Below, one piece after another: positions 1-9,996 of a stretch of DNA of 18,430 nt (position 1 is its first letter; each line of letters opens with the position of its first letter). This DNA is from Allomyces macrogynus ATCC 38327 (Eukaryota; Blastocladiomycota; Blastocladiomycetes; Blastocladiales; Blastocladiaceae). Both the position numbers and the translations under genes were made by a program. The notes beneath the pieces are model-generated. The model saw nothing but the letters and a program-made list of their open reading frames with translations. It did no database searches and was not told the origin of the DNA. The stretch is from contig GG745376.1 of assembly GCA_000151295.1 (NCBI GenBank), positions 348,924 to 367,353 of the forward strand, read 5' to 3'.

Positions 1-31
1 CACTCTCCGAAACAGCTCGATCTGCAAGAAC

Positions 32-712
32 ATGACACTTTACATGACACCGGCGCCAGTCGCCCGCATGCAATTTCAGCCGCATCAAACGCATCCGCCG
101 CGCGCTTCGAGCCCCCTGCACCACCGCGGCCTCCCGTCGTCCCCCATATCGCCCACCTCCACCCGCGCCCCGCTGACCCCTCCACCACCGTACACGGAAC
201 CTTGTCCCGAGTCGCACACGCCCATCGGCGGCGCCAGTCCCAGTCCGCGCGCCGACGTCGCTGACCTTGTACCGGCACGGCGCGAACCGATCGCGCGTTA
301 TATTCCGGACGAGTCGACGGCGGTCGTCTACGTGCTTGCGATGCTGTGCCCGACGATCGACCGGGACTTGCTCGCGTCAGTCGCGGACGCGACTGACCAG
401 GACGTGGTGGCTGCCGTGAAGTACTTGCGCACGTACCCGGAGACGTTTCCCGTCGACCAAGTCATTGCGAGCGATTTGGGGCTGGGGGCGCACTGGTCGG
501 CCGACGGCGAGGAAGAGGAGGAGGAGTTGGCGCCTGTCCGTGCGGCACGAAAGCCGAGCACGCAAGTCGCGAGTGAGTCGGCGATGCTGAACGTGCTGTG
601 CCGTGATTTCCCGCTGGTGCCGGTGGACGTGGTGCGGAGCATTGTCGAGGAAGTCGCGGTGACTGAGGGGATGTCCGCCGCGTACGAGTACTTGAAGTGT
701 CCGTCATGCTGA
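32..712 (+). CDS. Proline-rich PPxY protein with two CUE-like helical repeats
   Basis: I do not recognise this as a named gene. The 226-residue reading has a disordered proline-rich N-terminal part (about residues 15-75) with a PPPY sequence near residues 51-54, a WW-domain ligand type. Two similar three-helix segments follow, at about residues 95-134 and 183-222. Aligned, both show VL, a proline four to six residues on, a D, and YL at the end. The second (from SAMLNVLCRDFP) resembles CUE/UBA ubiquitin-binding domains, which carry an FP turn and a C-terminal Leu pair. A run of six acidic residues (about 160-165) lies between them. ATG at 32 is the first Met, but the frame is open to the left edge, so the gene may start outside the window. 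It converges on PSMA1 with a 190-nt gap. A ubiquitin-adaptor role is inference only. Confidence 0.6.
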   Translation: MTLYMTPAPVARMQFQPHQTHPPRASSPLHHRGLPSSPISPTSTRAPLTPPPPYTEPCPESHTPIGGASPSPRADVADLVPARREPIARYIPDESTAVVYVLAMLCPTIDRDLLASVADATDQDVVAAVKYLRTYPETFPVDQVIASDLGLGAHWSADGEEEEEELAPVRAARKPSTQVASESAMLNVLCRDFPLVPVDVVRSIVEEVAVTEGMSAAYEYLKCPSC

Positions 713-902
713 TTCGAATGATGTATTGTCTTGCTGCGATTTGCTGCGATTCGAGAACCAAAATGGATGGAAGCAATTGTAACGTAATTCGATGATGTAT
801 TCACAAAAGGTCAAGCTCCTTGCGCTTATCTCCCTGCCCCGACCTTGACCTCGGCCTGGCCCTCCACCCGACCGGCACACAACGACACGCGGCCGTGTCC
901 AC

Positions 903-2103
903 TTACTCGGACGTGTCCATGGCCTCCCCGGCAGCCGCCGCCGGTGCATCGCCGCCCGCCGCTGCGGCCCCGGTCCCCGCAGTCTGCTGGTGTGCCTTCA
1001 AATGACGGTCAACCTCCTCGCGACTGAGAGCATGGAACGCAACAAACCCATCCTCCTTACGCATGTGCGGGAACGCGGCAATCGTCGCCTCGTCACTCGG
1101 GTTCTCAGTCACACCCACCACGGCAATCGCGACATTCTCGACCGTCAAGTCCTTGTCGGACGGCATTGTCTCGCGCAGCGCGCCGAGCCCGTGCCGGATC
1201 AGGTCCGCGACCGAGGACGTGGCGAATTCGGCCACGTGCTTTTCGAGGTAGGTGCGCGCCGACTGCGCGCGCGACCCGATCGCGTGCGCGACGTAGTCAA
1301 GGCAGTTGCCCGCGGGCGAGAATTCATATAGGTGCGGGCCCGCGGCGTCGTGGCCGGCAATGAGAAAACCGACGCCGTACGGGCGAGAGCCGTACCGCTG
1401 CGTGTTGACTTGGGCCTTGTCGGCGACCGACATGGCTCGCGCGGTAGGTCGGGAGAGGGCGGGAGAAAGTCATCTTGTGCCGCATGCACTCGGAGCGGAG
1501 GTAGTTGCTAGAGGAACGCGTAGTGTGAGCAGGGATTCGCGGGAGCGCAGGATGTGCGAGAGGTGTGTACCTCAAGACGCGGGCGTCCGACGTCAGGCCG
1601 GCAAACGAGATGCCCATGTGGCCGTCGAGCTTGACCACCTTCTTTTGGTAACTAGCAAGCTCACCTCCTTGGCGCTACGCGTGCGAGAGCATCGAATCGC
1701 GTGAGTCGACGCGTCATTTCCGTGCCCATTCCTGAGAGGAAAAAAAAAGCAGTACCGACCTGCAGCGCGACCAGCACGACAAAGCGGTCCGACTTGATGC
1801 CGACGCACGCCGACCCTTGCTTGACGGCCTCGAGCGCGTACTCGATCTGGTGCAGCCGGCCGTGCGGCGAGAACGTCGAGATATCGTTGTCGTATTGGTT
1901 GCGGAACTAAGATCAGGACAACGACCGGCCATCGTGACGTTGGCGTCCATTGGTGCGCGTCAGTCGTTGTGCTCGCGAACACAATTGGTCGGGCCGGGGC
2001 TCGAAGCGCGCGGAAGAAGCCGTTGAGCGTGATGGAACGCACGAGCAGCGTTCCATTCGCGCACGCTCGAGGGGCTGTTGGTACAGCAGCGTGATCGGAC
2101 CAT
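903..2103 (-). CDS. PSMA1: 20S proteasome subunit alpha-6 (PSMA1/PRE5), spliced, one frame break
   Basis: This encodes an alpha-ring subunit of the 20S proteasome core. Coding exons on the minus strand are 1906-1760, 1674-1571 and 1507-903 (stop TAA 903-905). The introns 1759-1675 (85 nt) and 1570-1508 (63 nt) have GT/AG ends. Family hallmarks are visible: [20 protein letters not shown], the helix [43 protein letters not shown] and [10 protein letters not shown]. The C-terminus is an Ala/Gly-rich tail, longer than in the human protein. The first coding exon starts at the residue just after the usual initiator Met. I therefore propose an exon carrying only the ATG at 2103-2101 (context ACCATGG) and an intron 2100-1907 with donor GTCCGA; this start is uncertain. 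The last exon needs one base removed at about 1431-1446. With that the model is 285 residues, near the family length of about 260. Confidence 0.9.
1431..1446 (-). other. PSMA1: Single-base frame break in PSMA1 last exon
   Basis: The frame that encodes [16 protein letters not shown] ends out of phase with the frame that encodes [12 protein letters not shown]. Removing one base, for example from the CC just before the ATG on the minus strand, restores the normal spacing of this conserved stretch (five residues between the Arg and ADKAQ). No plausible intron fits: there is no GT donor that keeps the conserved residues. Sequence error is the likeliest cause; a real frameshift would kill an essential gene copy. 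Confidence 0.8.
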
Positions 2104-2330
2104 GGTTGCAGTTGGATTGGCTCTTGATCCAAGGCGGTGCTCGCCGTCGCGGTGGTGGTGGTCGTTGCTGTTGCTGCAGCTGGTCGCGAGCGATGGTGGA
2201 TGGAAAAGGTGGATGAGCTCGCGAAAACGACCAAGTCGCGGTTCGTAATGCGGTCATGTGTGCAGCGACAGGCCTGGCAGCAGACTGAGCCTCGATCACC
2301 TGACGAGTCTTCACGGCAAGGCACCGACCG

Positions 2331-2338
2331 TATAAAAG
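2331..2338 (+). promoter_or_regulatory. TATA box (TATAAAAG)
   Basis: A canonical TATAAAAG points rightwards on the plus strand. It is followed by a CT-rich stretch and, 58 nt downstream, by an ATG at 2397. It also sits about 230 nt upstream of the proposed PSMA1 start but in the opposite orientation. What it drives is unknown. Confidence 0.45.
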
Positions 2339-2396
2339 CCGTTGGCCCCCGCATCCCTCCTGCTCTCTTTGAAGTTACTCTTTCGTATTCTATTGA

Positions 2397-2480
2397 ATGC
2401 GGATACCCATAACTATATCCCCAGTCGTTTTTCTATGGCTGCCCATTTCGGTGATCCCAGGCGGGTTTGGCCTTCCATAG
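2397..2480 (+). CDS. Possible small hydrophobic ORF (27 codons) behind a TATA box
   Basis: An ATG at the expected distance from the TATA box at 2331 opens a 27-codon reading, MRIPITISPVVFLWLPISVI followed by a Gly-rich end, closed by TAG at 2478. The N-terminus would do as a signal peptide or a membrane helix. It may be a short peptide, a first exon of a spliced gene running into 2480-2960, or chance. I cannot connect it to a downstream exon. Confidence 0.2.
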   Translation: MRIPITISPVVFLWLPISVIPGGFGLP

Positions 2481-3006
2481 GCGACAGGAGCAAAGTCTCT
2501 AGCCATCCGCTCTGAGGATTTCGGCGCACCAACTCTCCCACCGCCGTGTCCATTAGCGGGAGGCACATCCGTTGCGAAAATGCAATGCTCTGCTAAGTTT
2601 CTGACGAGAACCTCTTCCATAATTCCCCCCATCGGTTGATTTGCTATAAATCGTTTTGTTCTCCTTGGCTTAAGACGAGACTATCGAAATTTCCTCGTCG
2701 ATTTGCTCGCTTTGATGGGCGTGAGGTGAACCCCGATCGAACTGGATTTCCCAAATGTCTCCATGGTCGCTCAGTATCCTCAGCTAGAGGCTCAAAAGAG
2801 GTGCATATGCCTCATATGCTGGTGAAACTGATTTGGGCGTGCACAAGCGCCACCCTGCACACGGATGTGCGAAGTAAATACGGCTCTAGAGGTGACTTAG
2901 TTAAGAACGCCTCGCAGTAAGTGCTGCAAGCTGTCATGATGCATCATATTTTAACTTGTTGTCTCAAGGATCGTTTAGACAACGCCAGCCCACGACAGCC
3001 CGACCT

Positions 3007-6000
3007 CTACTTGCGCATCAATGTGCGCTGCTTCTCGGCATGCTCCACAATCTTCTCCTCGATCAGCATCCCCTTGCGCTTGCGCACCGCATCTACATAC
3101 TTCTTGGCCACATTCTCGCGATCCGCCACGGCGCCAAAATCCTCGAGTTCCTCCTCGGTCGTCGGCACCCAAAACGGATCCATATCGAGCACCTCCCACC
3201 CGGCAAACACAAGCTGCGGCGAAGCCCCACCCGAGGTCCGTTTGCGAATATCGTCGGCGAACCCAAATGACTCGACGACCGGAATCGTCGCCTCGACCAC
3301 AAAGTACGGCGTGCCCTCGCGCATGTCCTCGGCAATAATCCGGCCACGACGCCGTGCGACCGCGCCGTACACCATCCCGAGCGACTCGCTCAGGCACTGG
3401 ATTACACACTTGTACGTGGCGAGCAACAGGCGCGGGGACCGCTGCAAAAACGCGGCACGGCACGCGTCGCGCACGGTCGTCATCGCCTGCCCCTGCGTCG
3501 CCGAAACCACGTCCGTCCCAACCAACTCATTTTCGGTACTCGCAGTCGGCCACGTCACGCGCTCCACGCTGAACGCGACACCGTGCATTGGCTCGCTGCA
3601 CAACGGGCCCGCGCTCGTCGCGAGCTGGAACCCTGTCAAGACCGCGTTCTCGTACTCGGCAACAGTCGTGCCCGCGGCCGTGAGCCACGGCGCGCGGTCG
3701 TAGCCGGAAATGTCGTTGAGAAGCAGGTTCGGGCCCGTACGCCGTGGACCGAGCGCCCAAAGGCGTTGCGCGACGTTGCGCCAGTGCGGCTCGTTGGGGG
3801 CCTCCTTGTCGAAGATGGCTTGCAAGCGAGCGACGAAGTCGGTCACGAGCGGGTGCGTCGCGGTCGGGTCGTCGCCCGTGTCCTCGACGAGTCGCTGGAG
3901 GGCGTCGGCTTCGGCAACGAGAAAGTCGGTCACTTCCTTCGGTAGCGGGAGCGAGCGCACGCGCACGGTGCACAGCTTGTTGGGCGTGCTGAGCTCGACG
4001 GTGCCAGGTGGCAAGGCTATCGTGAATAAAAGTCGGTCAGTTTGAACTCGTGAAAAGTCTTCAAGTCAAAGAATGGGCGTACTTGACTCGGCGTCAATGT
4101 ATTGCGGATGCGGCGGCGCATCGACAATCGACTCGCGGAACGGCACAATCGGTGGCGAGACGTGAATCCGGCACTTGGCAAACCGCTCGCGCAAGTCGAC
4201 GAGACACCGCTCCAAGTGCAATTCGCCGGCCGTTAGAATCACATGCTCGCCCGTAGGTTGCACGACCACATCCACGGCCGGATCCGACTGGTTCAGGAAC
4301 TTGAGACCCTCGACCAATTTCGGTAAATCAGCCGGGTTCGCCGGCTCGACGGCCACACGCACGATCGGGACCGCGTGCGTGTTGAGCGCGGCCAGCGAAG
4401 GACACTGCAGCGTCGTACTGATCGTCGCCGACTTGAGCACGTGCGTCTCGAGATCCGTGCCGGCTATCCCGAAAATATTGCCAGCAACCACCTCATCCAC
4501 TTCCTCAACGTCGCGGCCCATGAGCACAAACAAGTGTTCGACCGTGACTTGCGCGACGTGGGCCGTCGTCGACACGCGCGGGTCGTACTTGGGCCCAAAC
4601 ACGTACACTTGGTCCCCGCGGCGTAACCGGCCGGCGTAGAGTCGCGCCATCCCGACCATGACATCGCCTTCGGGTGCGGCCTCGTGCAAGTCCGAGTCCT
4701 CGCGCGCGCGTCGAGCAATTTCGGCCGCGACCTCGTCGGCGGTCAACGTGCGCATACTTGATTCCGAGAGATCGGCCTCGACGGCGCGTTTCCGCGCACG
4801 CAGTTCCTCGGCTGTCACTTGCTTCGGGCGGTACTGCGGCATACTGGCCGCGGGCACGGGCACCATCTTGGACAGGAACCCGACGGTCGCGGTCGCGCCG
4901 GTCGCGCGGCACGCGATCACGTCGGCTTGCAGGGTCGGGTAAGAGGCGAGGAGCGGGAAGACACGGGCGGCACGAGTTTGCTGACCGGTCACGGGCGACG
5001 GCGCTTGCTGGATCGCGGCCATGAGGATCGCGGAGGAGAGGGGGAGCCACTGTCCGAGGAGCGAGCTCGCGAGCGCGAGCTGGCCGGCGTGCGACTTGCC
5101 CTTGCGCAGGTCGCGTGGGTGCAGCTTGAGCTTGAGGGCGTTGGCGACTTTTTCGGCCTTTTCGACGTTGCTATGCGACGAGTAGTGGACGTGAGTTTGG
5201 AGCAGGAGTAGCAGCACGCACTGCGCTGGCGAATGGGACGTGCCAACGTACATTTCGTCGGTGACGTCGGATGTGACCGTGAGCCCGCACGCCTCGTAAA
5301 TGGCCCAGACATTGTCGAACATGAACTGCACGGCGAGGGGCTTCAAGTCGCGGCCCTTGAGCTGCTTGGGCAAGAGCACGCGCTTGGTCTTGGGGTCAAG
5401 GTAGTACTCGCCCCACAGGAACTTGAGCAGCTGCTCCTCCTTGATCTTGAGCTTGGCCGCGTACAATCGCGCGAAATATTGGATCCTTCAGAAGATCGTG
5501 AGCGGTTAGTTGCACAGCTCATTTTCATGGAACACACCGTCGCTTGAAGACGTACCGGAACGCCCACCCGTGAATCGCACTTGCAAACACGACGTTGCCG
5601 GTTTGTGGCGAAAAGTAGATGCCCTCATCGTCGTCCTCCTCCTCTTGCTGCTTGTCGTGCTCGCCACCATCCTTTTGCCCGTGCCAGTTCTCGCCCACCG
5701 CCATGCGCGCAACCCCCTCGACCAGCCCGTCCACATCGGTTTTCCGGCGCTCGTGTGCCGCCGCGTCGCGCTCGGCGAGTTCCGACTGGAAGAACGTGCC
5801 CATGACGGCATTCGCGTGCTGAATAATCTTGGCCACGTGCTGGTAGGCCTCGAGCGGTGTCATTTTCAGTTCGGTGGCGAGCCGGTCCATTTTGTTGACG
5901 ACGAGAATCGGCCTGATGCGCTCGACCCACGCCTGGTGCAGGACGGTGATGGTTTGCGTGCACACGCCCTCGACCGCGTCGACGAGGACCAGGGCGCCGT

Positions 6001-6501
6001 CGCAGAGCCGCGAGGCGGTCGAGACTTCAGACGTGAAGTCGACGTGGCCGGGCGAGTCAATGAGGTTGACGAGGTACTCGACGGGGGTGTTGCCTGGTGG
6101 TTCCGGATGGGATAAGTGAGAAAAAAGGAACGAACTTGGAGCGATGAAACAGCACGACGACATACCGGCGCCCATGGCCTTGAACGACAGCGCGATCGCG
6201 CTCGCTTTCATGGTGATGCCTCGCTCCTGCTCGTCCTTGCGCGAGTCGAGGTACCGCACTTGGCCCGAGAGCTTGGACGAGATAATACCATTGGTTGCGA
6301 TCAGACTATCAGAGAGCGTCGTCTTGCCTATCATACGCGGCACGAGCACATCATCGCGATCAGACTAACACTGTTCATTCGGGTTCGGGATATCGAGGCG
6401 AGCCGAGCCGTACCATGATCAACATGGGCCAAAATGCAGATGTTGCGAATGTTTTCCTGGCGCTCTTGCAGCACTTGCACTTGCGCGGCGGTGATCGGCA
6501 T
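3007..6501 (-). CDS. EFL1: EFL1/RIA1, elongation factor-like GTPase of 60S ribosome maturation
   Basis: EFL1 is a cytoplasmic EF-2-like GTPase which, with SBDS, releases the anti-association factor eIF6/Tif6 from pre-60S subunits. There are five exons: 6501-6414, 6327-6166, 6093-5556, 5485-4083 and 4016-3007 (stop TAG). The introns are 86, 72, 70 and 66 nt, with donors GTACGG, GTATGT, GTACGT, GTACGC and acceptors ending TAG, CAG, AAG, TAG. The joined frame is 1066 codons plus stop with no break, close to the 1110-1120 residues of yeast and human. The start MPITAAQVQVLQERQENIRN leads straight into G1, AHVDHGKT (residues 25-32), which is split by intron 1. G2-region ERGITM, G3 DSPGHVDF and G4 NKMD follow. 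An acidic, Glu/Asp-rich insert marks the usual EFL1-specific expansion of the G domain. The fourth exon holds the ARLYAAKLKIKEEQLLKFLW and GEYYLDPKTKRVLLP region that separates EFL1 from EF-2. Confidence 0.97.
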
Positions 6502-6569
6502 CGTGGACGTGAACGGTCAAAAATTGATGTCCGAGTCCAAAGAGCGCGAGAAAGCGACGAGAGAGTGGA

Positions 6570-6605
<36 letters not shown>

Positions 6606-6780
6606 CTTGGACTTGGATACTGGGGGTTCGTCGTTGATAAACGAGTGTGCACGCTGATCTTGACCACGAATCCTCACTCGCGCACGGTGCTGTCAAGGAA
6701 CGGGGCGTGCGCGAGCGTGTGCAGCAAGTCGGGATCGCAGGCAATTGACGCAATTATCGTCAGGGGCGGTTCGACAAAGT
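6502..6780 (-). promoter_or_regulatory. EFL1 promoter and 5' leader region
   Basis: This stretch lies directly upstream of the EFL1 start codon. It contains the (CTG)10 tract and otherwise moderate-GC sequence. On the minus strand the short run GTCCACG precedes the ATG. I see no clear TATA box. The left border of the low-GC block falls just beyond it. Confidence 0.35.
6573..6602 (+). repeat. (CTG)10 trinucleotide microsatellite
   Basis: Ten uninterrupted CTG units on the plus strand, equal to CAG units on the EFL1 sense strand, lie 72-101 nt upstream of the EFL1 ATG. They probably fall in its 5' leader or core promoter. Such tracts change length easily. Confidence 0.9.
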
Positions 6781-7611
6781 GTCGAGCGTGCTGAAGTGTG
6801 GAAACGGGGAAGCAAAAGAAAAATTGAGTGATCAGTGGCCGTGCAGCTCGCTTTCGATTGATTCATTGCCCGTCCACGTCATCCCCGCGTGCTGCCTTCG
6901 CCCGAACACGCGAACAGTGCTCAGCCTCTTGTGCGAACTTGCATTGACAGCACCAACACCCGGTTCCAACACCCACCAACAGCGTCTCCGCACACTTGTC
7001 TTGAATGATGCCCTGCGTGCTCTCCACCTTCTCCACTACCCAGCCAACCTGTCATTCACCCCACCAACATGCTCAGATCAAGCCACTTGCCAAGTCCTTT
7101 GTGAAACTGTGCCACAGCTGCTCAACCAAGTGCTCTTTGCATTGAAGAACTTTACCCGCTGGCTGGGGGTTCCGTGGTGGCTCTCGGAGCACTGCCAGGT
7201 ACAGTTCTTGGGCAGTTCTGCAGGTTTGTGCCAGTCACAACTACAGCCCAGAATTCACAGAGTAATCTGGCGCATGTCCAGCCCAATCATAACATGACGC
7301 TTATGACACTGGCACACGCATCTTGATACCTCTATGCTCTGGCGCTCAGCATGCTGATGTGTGGCACACTTGAGCCCATCCAGTTCATTGCAAATGCCAA
7401 GCAACCCAGACATGTTTCTGGATTGTTAGCTGTGGCAGCTGTTTCTATTGTGGGCTGTGTAGCAGGTATGCTTTGATTGAAAGCTACTCATGTTTTCCCT
7501 ATCAAGCAATGCTCTGACCACTGAGTGCTCACCAGCAGGACAAACATGTGCTCTTGGCTGAAGCATTTATAATCAATGACTTGGCACACGCTTGTCCATG
7601 GTATTTTATTC

Positions 7612-7947
7612 TTGGATACCGCTCTAGTGGACCAATGTGTTTCCTGACAGTCTGGCGCAGGGACCTCATCTCTGTCCCATTTGCATCAATCTGTGACATG
7701 ACAATTTTGGGCATGTGGGTCTCACAGCTTCTGCCTGCTCTCTGATGACCTAAACTTGACTAAAACTGTTTCCATTCCATTGGATACCGCTCTAGTGGAC
7801 CAATGTGTTTCCTGACAGTCTGGTGCAGGGACCTCATCTCTGTCCCATTTGCATCAATCTGTGACATGACAATTTTGGGCATGTGGGTCTCACAGCTTCT
7901 GCCTGCTCTCTGATGACCTAAACTTGACTAAAACTGTTTCCATTCCA
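7612..7947. repeat. 168-bp head-to-tail tandem duplication
   Basis: Unit 1 is 7612-7779 and unit 2 is 7780-7947. Both begin TTGGATACCGCTCTAGTGG and differ, as far as I can see, at one base (GGCGCAG against GGTGCAG). Within unit 1 and upstream, a minus-strand reading (7714-7529) looks like a fragment of real coding sequence, so the duplication lies inside a decayed gene. Its near identity means it is recent, or an assembly artefact. Confidence 0.95.
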
Positions 7948-8608
7948 GCTCTCAGAGGTCATCTTGATGCTCCCACTGTTCAAGGGCATAATGCACAAGC
8001 TTTTGCTCAGCAAACATGTGCTCTATTTGGATTGTTGATGGAGCCTCTATTGATGGCAATGCCATGTCAGCTGCACCTTGGTGCTCAACTTTGACCTGGT
8101 GTGCACAAATCTCATCCCACAGTGTGCCCTGTCCTCCACACTTTGCCTTGGGATGTAGTTGTCAAGGAGTTTTTGCATGTCAATGTGTTTCTTGAGGAAT
8201 TGCAGCAGTACTTGGTGACCAAGAAGATGTCATTGATGCTGCTCATTGCAACCACCTACTTGCTCCAAGTGCACCACATGCTCAGGGATGCAGTTGGTCT
8301 TGGTTGCAGGATGTTCCAGCTCCCTTGGCAGCGCATGGAGATACTTGCACAAGCTTTTTGTGACAGCACATATCATTGCCTTATTCACTCCTGCAGACTG
8401 CCTGCTTCTATTCGCCAGCTTTTGGGCATGATGCAAACGCTTCATTTCCTTGACCCTAATCTTGCCCACAGCTGTGGCTTGAATATTGCCAATGATGCAA
8501 GTCCTGCCTGGGTCTGGTGCTGGCATCCATGGCTCTTTGGGCAGATCCAGTTCATCATTTTGCAGCTTGGCATTGATGCAATTGTTGGCCCTCACCCACA
8601 TTGGATAA

Positions 8609-8827
8609 ATTGATTTCAATGGCGTTTCTGTACAGGCATATCAACAATATGGCAATGAGCATGATAGTGGCATCTCATGGCCTGATCTTGATGTGTTCAT
8701 GGGCCTTTACAGCAAGGAGCCTTTGTTTGTTGGCTGTGTGCCTGAGATGGCACTCAACTTCTTGAAATCCTATGCAATTGTCCCTGGTCATTCCCTTTTG
8801 GCCATTCTTCTATTGATGGGCCACTGA
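8609..8827 (+). pseudogene. Coding remnant of an unassigned mobile-element-like gene
   Basis: A frame without its own start is open for 72 codons, from after a TAA at 8606 to a TGA at 8825. Its composition is that of a real protein, for example QQYGNEHDSGISWPDLDVF and KEPLFVGCVPEMALNFLKSY. A splice-acceptor-like TTCTGTACAG precedes GCATAT at 8636, so it may be an internal exon. After the stop, another frame continues with SSIDGPLRTPEAKC to the inverted repeat at 8857, implying a frame break. I do not recognise the family. Confidence 0.45.
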
Positions 8828-8902
8828 GAACGCCTGAAGCAAAGTGCACTTTCTGACCAGATCACAGTGGGGATGGGGGGGGGGGGGTAGTTTAAAGGGC
8901 AT

Positions 8903-9045
8903 GTCTCCCACTCAAGGCGGGCAATTGCTTACCCCAAGTGTCTTGTGGTTAGTGTCTCCCACTCAGGACGAGCAATTGCTTACCCCAAGTACCTTGCAGT
9001 TAGTCTCCCACTCAGGGTAAGCAATTTTACCCTGAGTGCCTTGCA
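8903..9045. repeat. Three tandem copies of a ~50-bp repeat
   Basis: Units start at 8903, 8954 and 9003, each with GTCTCCCACTCA. The first two continue to GCAATTGCTTACCCCAAGT, and all end near CTTG(T/C)(G/A). The third is shortened (GCAATTTTACC). Periods are 51 and 49 nt. The array lies inside the inverted repeat, just after its left arm. Confidence 0.85.
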
Positions 9046-9812
9046 CCCCCTGCCTGGAGGCAGTGGTTTATTGATGATTCGTGCCATTGGTGCTACTTTA
9101 CCATGAGCATATCGCTAATTGTGCCGGGGCAAGTATTGCTAATTGTGCTGGGGCACATCATGGAGGAGTGCCAGGGCAGGTCACAGCTGCATTCCCAGAC
9201 AAGTACCATGACCTCCTCAAAAGTGTGCACACTTTTTCAGGCTTATATACATCATGCAAAACCGTGCACACAAGAAGCATTTGTCCCCCTGAAAAGCCAC
9301 TGCATTTTTGATATCGCTTGGGGTAAATTGAGGAGGCAGGGCAGTGCCAAACTGGTCTGGGTGGGCCCAAATCCATGGAAATTCCAGGGCAGCAGCCAAA
9401 AACGCTCAAGGCGAGCAACTGCAAAACTGTGCACACAAGGGTGTTTCCAGGGCAGAGATTGTCGAGTTTGTCTTGTTGCAAAAGTGCAACAAATTGTTGT
9501 TAACATTGGTCCAGGGTGGTCTTGAAGTGGGTCCAGGCAATGCCAGGGGGTTGCCAAGGTTACTCACTCTGTTACACACTATTCAGCCAGAAATGACTTG
9601 CAAACGCCCATCAACAGTGTGTGACAGCATGACTCTGGGAGACATCAAAGACAGACTGCAAGACATTGTTGTTCCAAATGTGTCAGCAAATATATCACAA
9701 AGCATCAACTGCAACCAACTGCAGCAAGCCTGACACATGACACACTAAACAGCACACTCAAACAACACACTCAATGACTTGCTGCATGCTGACAGCCATC
9801 AACACTGTGCAC

Positions 9813-9893
9813 TATAAATACTGATGCCCAATTCATCACTCTCTCTCTCTCTGCAACCAACCACCATCAATCAGCACCACCTTATCCAAGATG
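9813..9893 (+). promoter_or_regulatory. Promoter-like cluster: TATA box, CT tract, ATG
   Basis: TATAAATA at 9813-9820 is followed by a CT microsatellite (about 9838-9852), a CA-rich leader and an ATG at 9891. That is the layout of a fungal RNA polymerase II promoter. The ORF from 9891 stops after 43 codons. A second ATG at 9898 in another frame gives MCHLDEIHASLQDLMHYALA and stops soon after. I read this as the 5' end of a decayed gene, perhaps from a mobile element. Confidence 0.4.
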
Positions 9894-9996
9894 CCACCAT
9901 GTGCCACCTGGATGAAATCCATGCCAGTCTGCAAGATCTCATGCACTATGCACTGGCCACCCATTAGCATTGAGCACCTTGCTGCCTATGCTGAAT

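Larger units (their letters stand above)
2110..3006. other. Unassigned segment between PSMA1 and EFL1
   Basis: About 900 nt without a gene I can name. The left part (2110-2330) is probably the PSMA1 promoter and 5' leader; on the minus strand it is rich in CA and CAG/CCA triplets. The part 2400-2960 is lower in GC than the flanking genes, and no frame gives a recognisable domain on either strand. An 80-residue minus-strand reading at 2632-2390 and a 94-residue plus-strand reading at 2636-2920 are open but resemble nothing I know. I checked by eye for the 5' ends or core motifs of U1, U2, U4, U5, U6, U3, 5S and tRNA and saw none. Confidence 0.4.

Noticed and set aside
1593..2354. A 253-codon minus-strand frame over the PSMA1 5' part
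   Set aside because: It crosses two PSMA1 introns and reads the conserved exons in the wrong frame. Family residues appear only in the other frames.
2400..2960. Spliceosomal, U3, 5S or signal-recognition RNA gene
   Set aside because: None of the conserved 5' ends or core boxes of these RNAs is visible on either strand, although a TATA box precedes the segment.
8903..9045. CRISPR array
   Set aside because: Three contiguous 50-bp units without unique spacers, in a eukaryotic context, are a tandem repeat.
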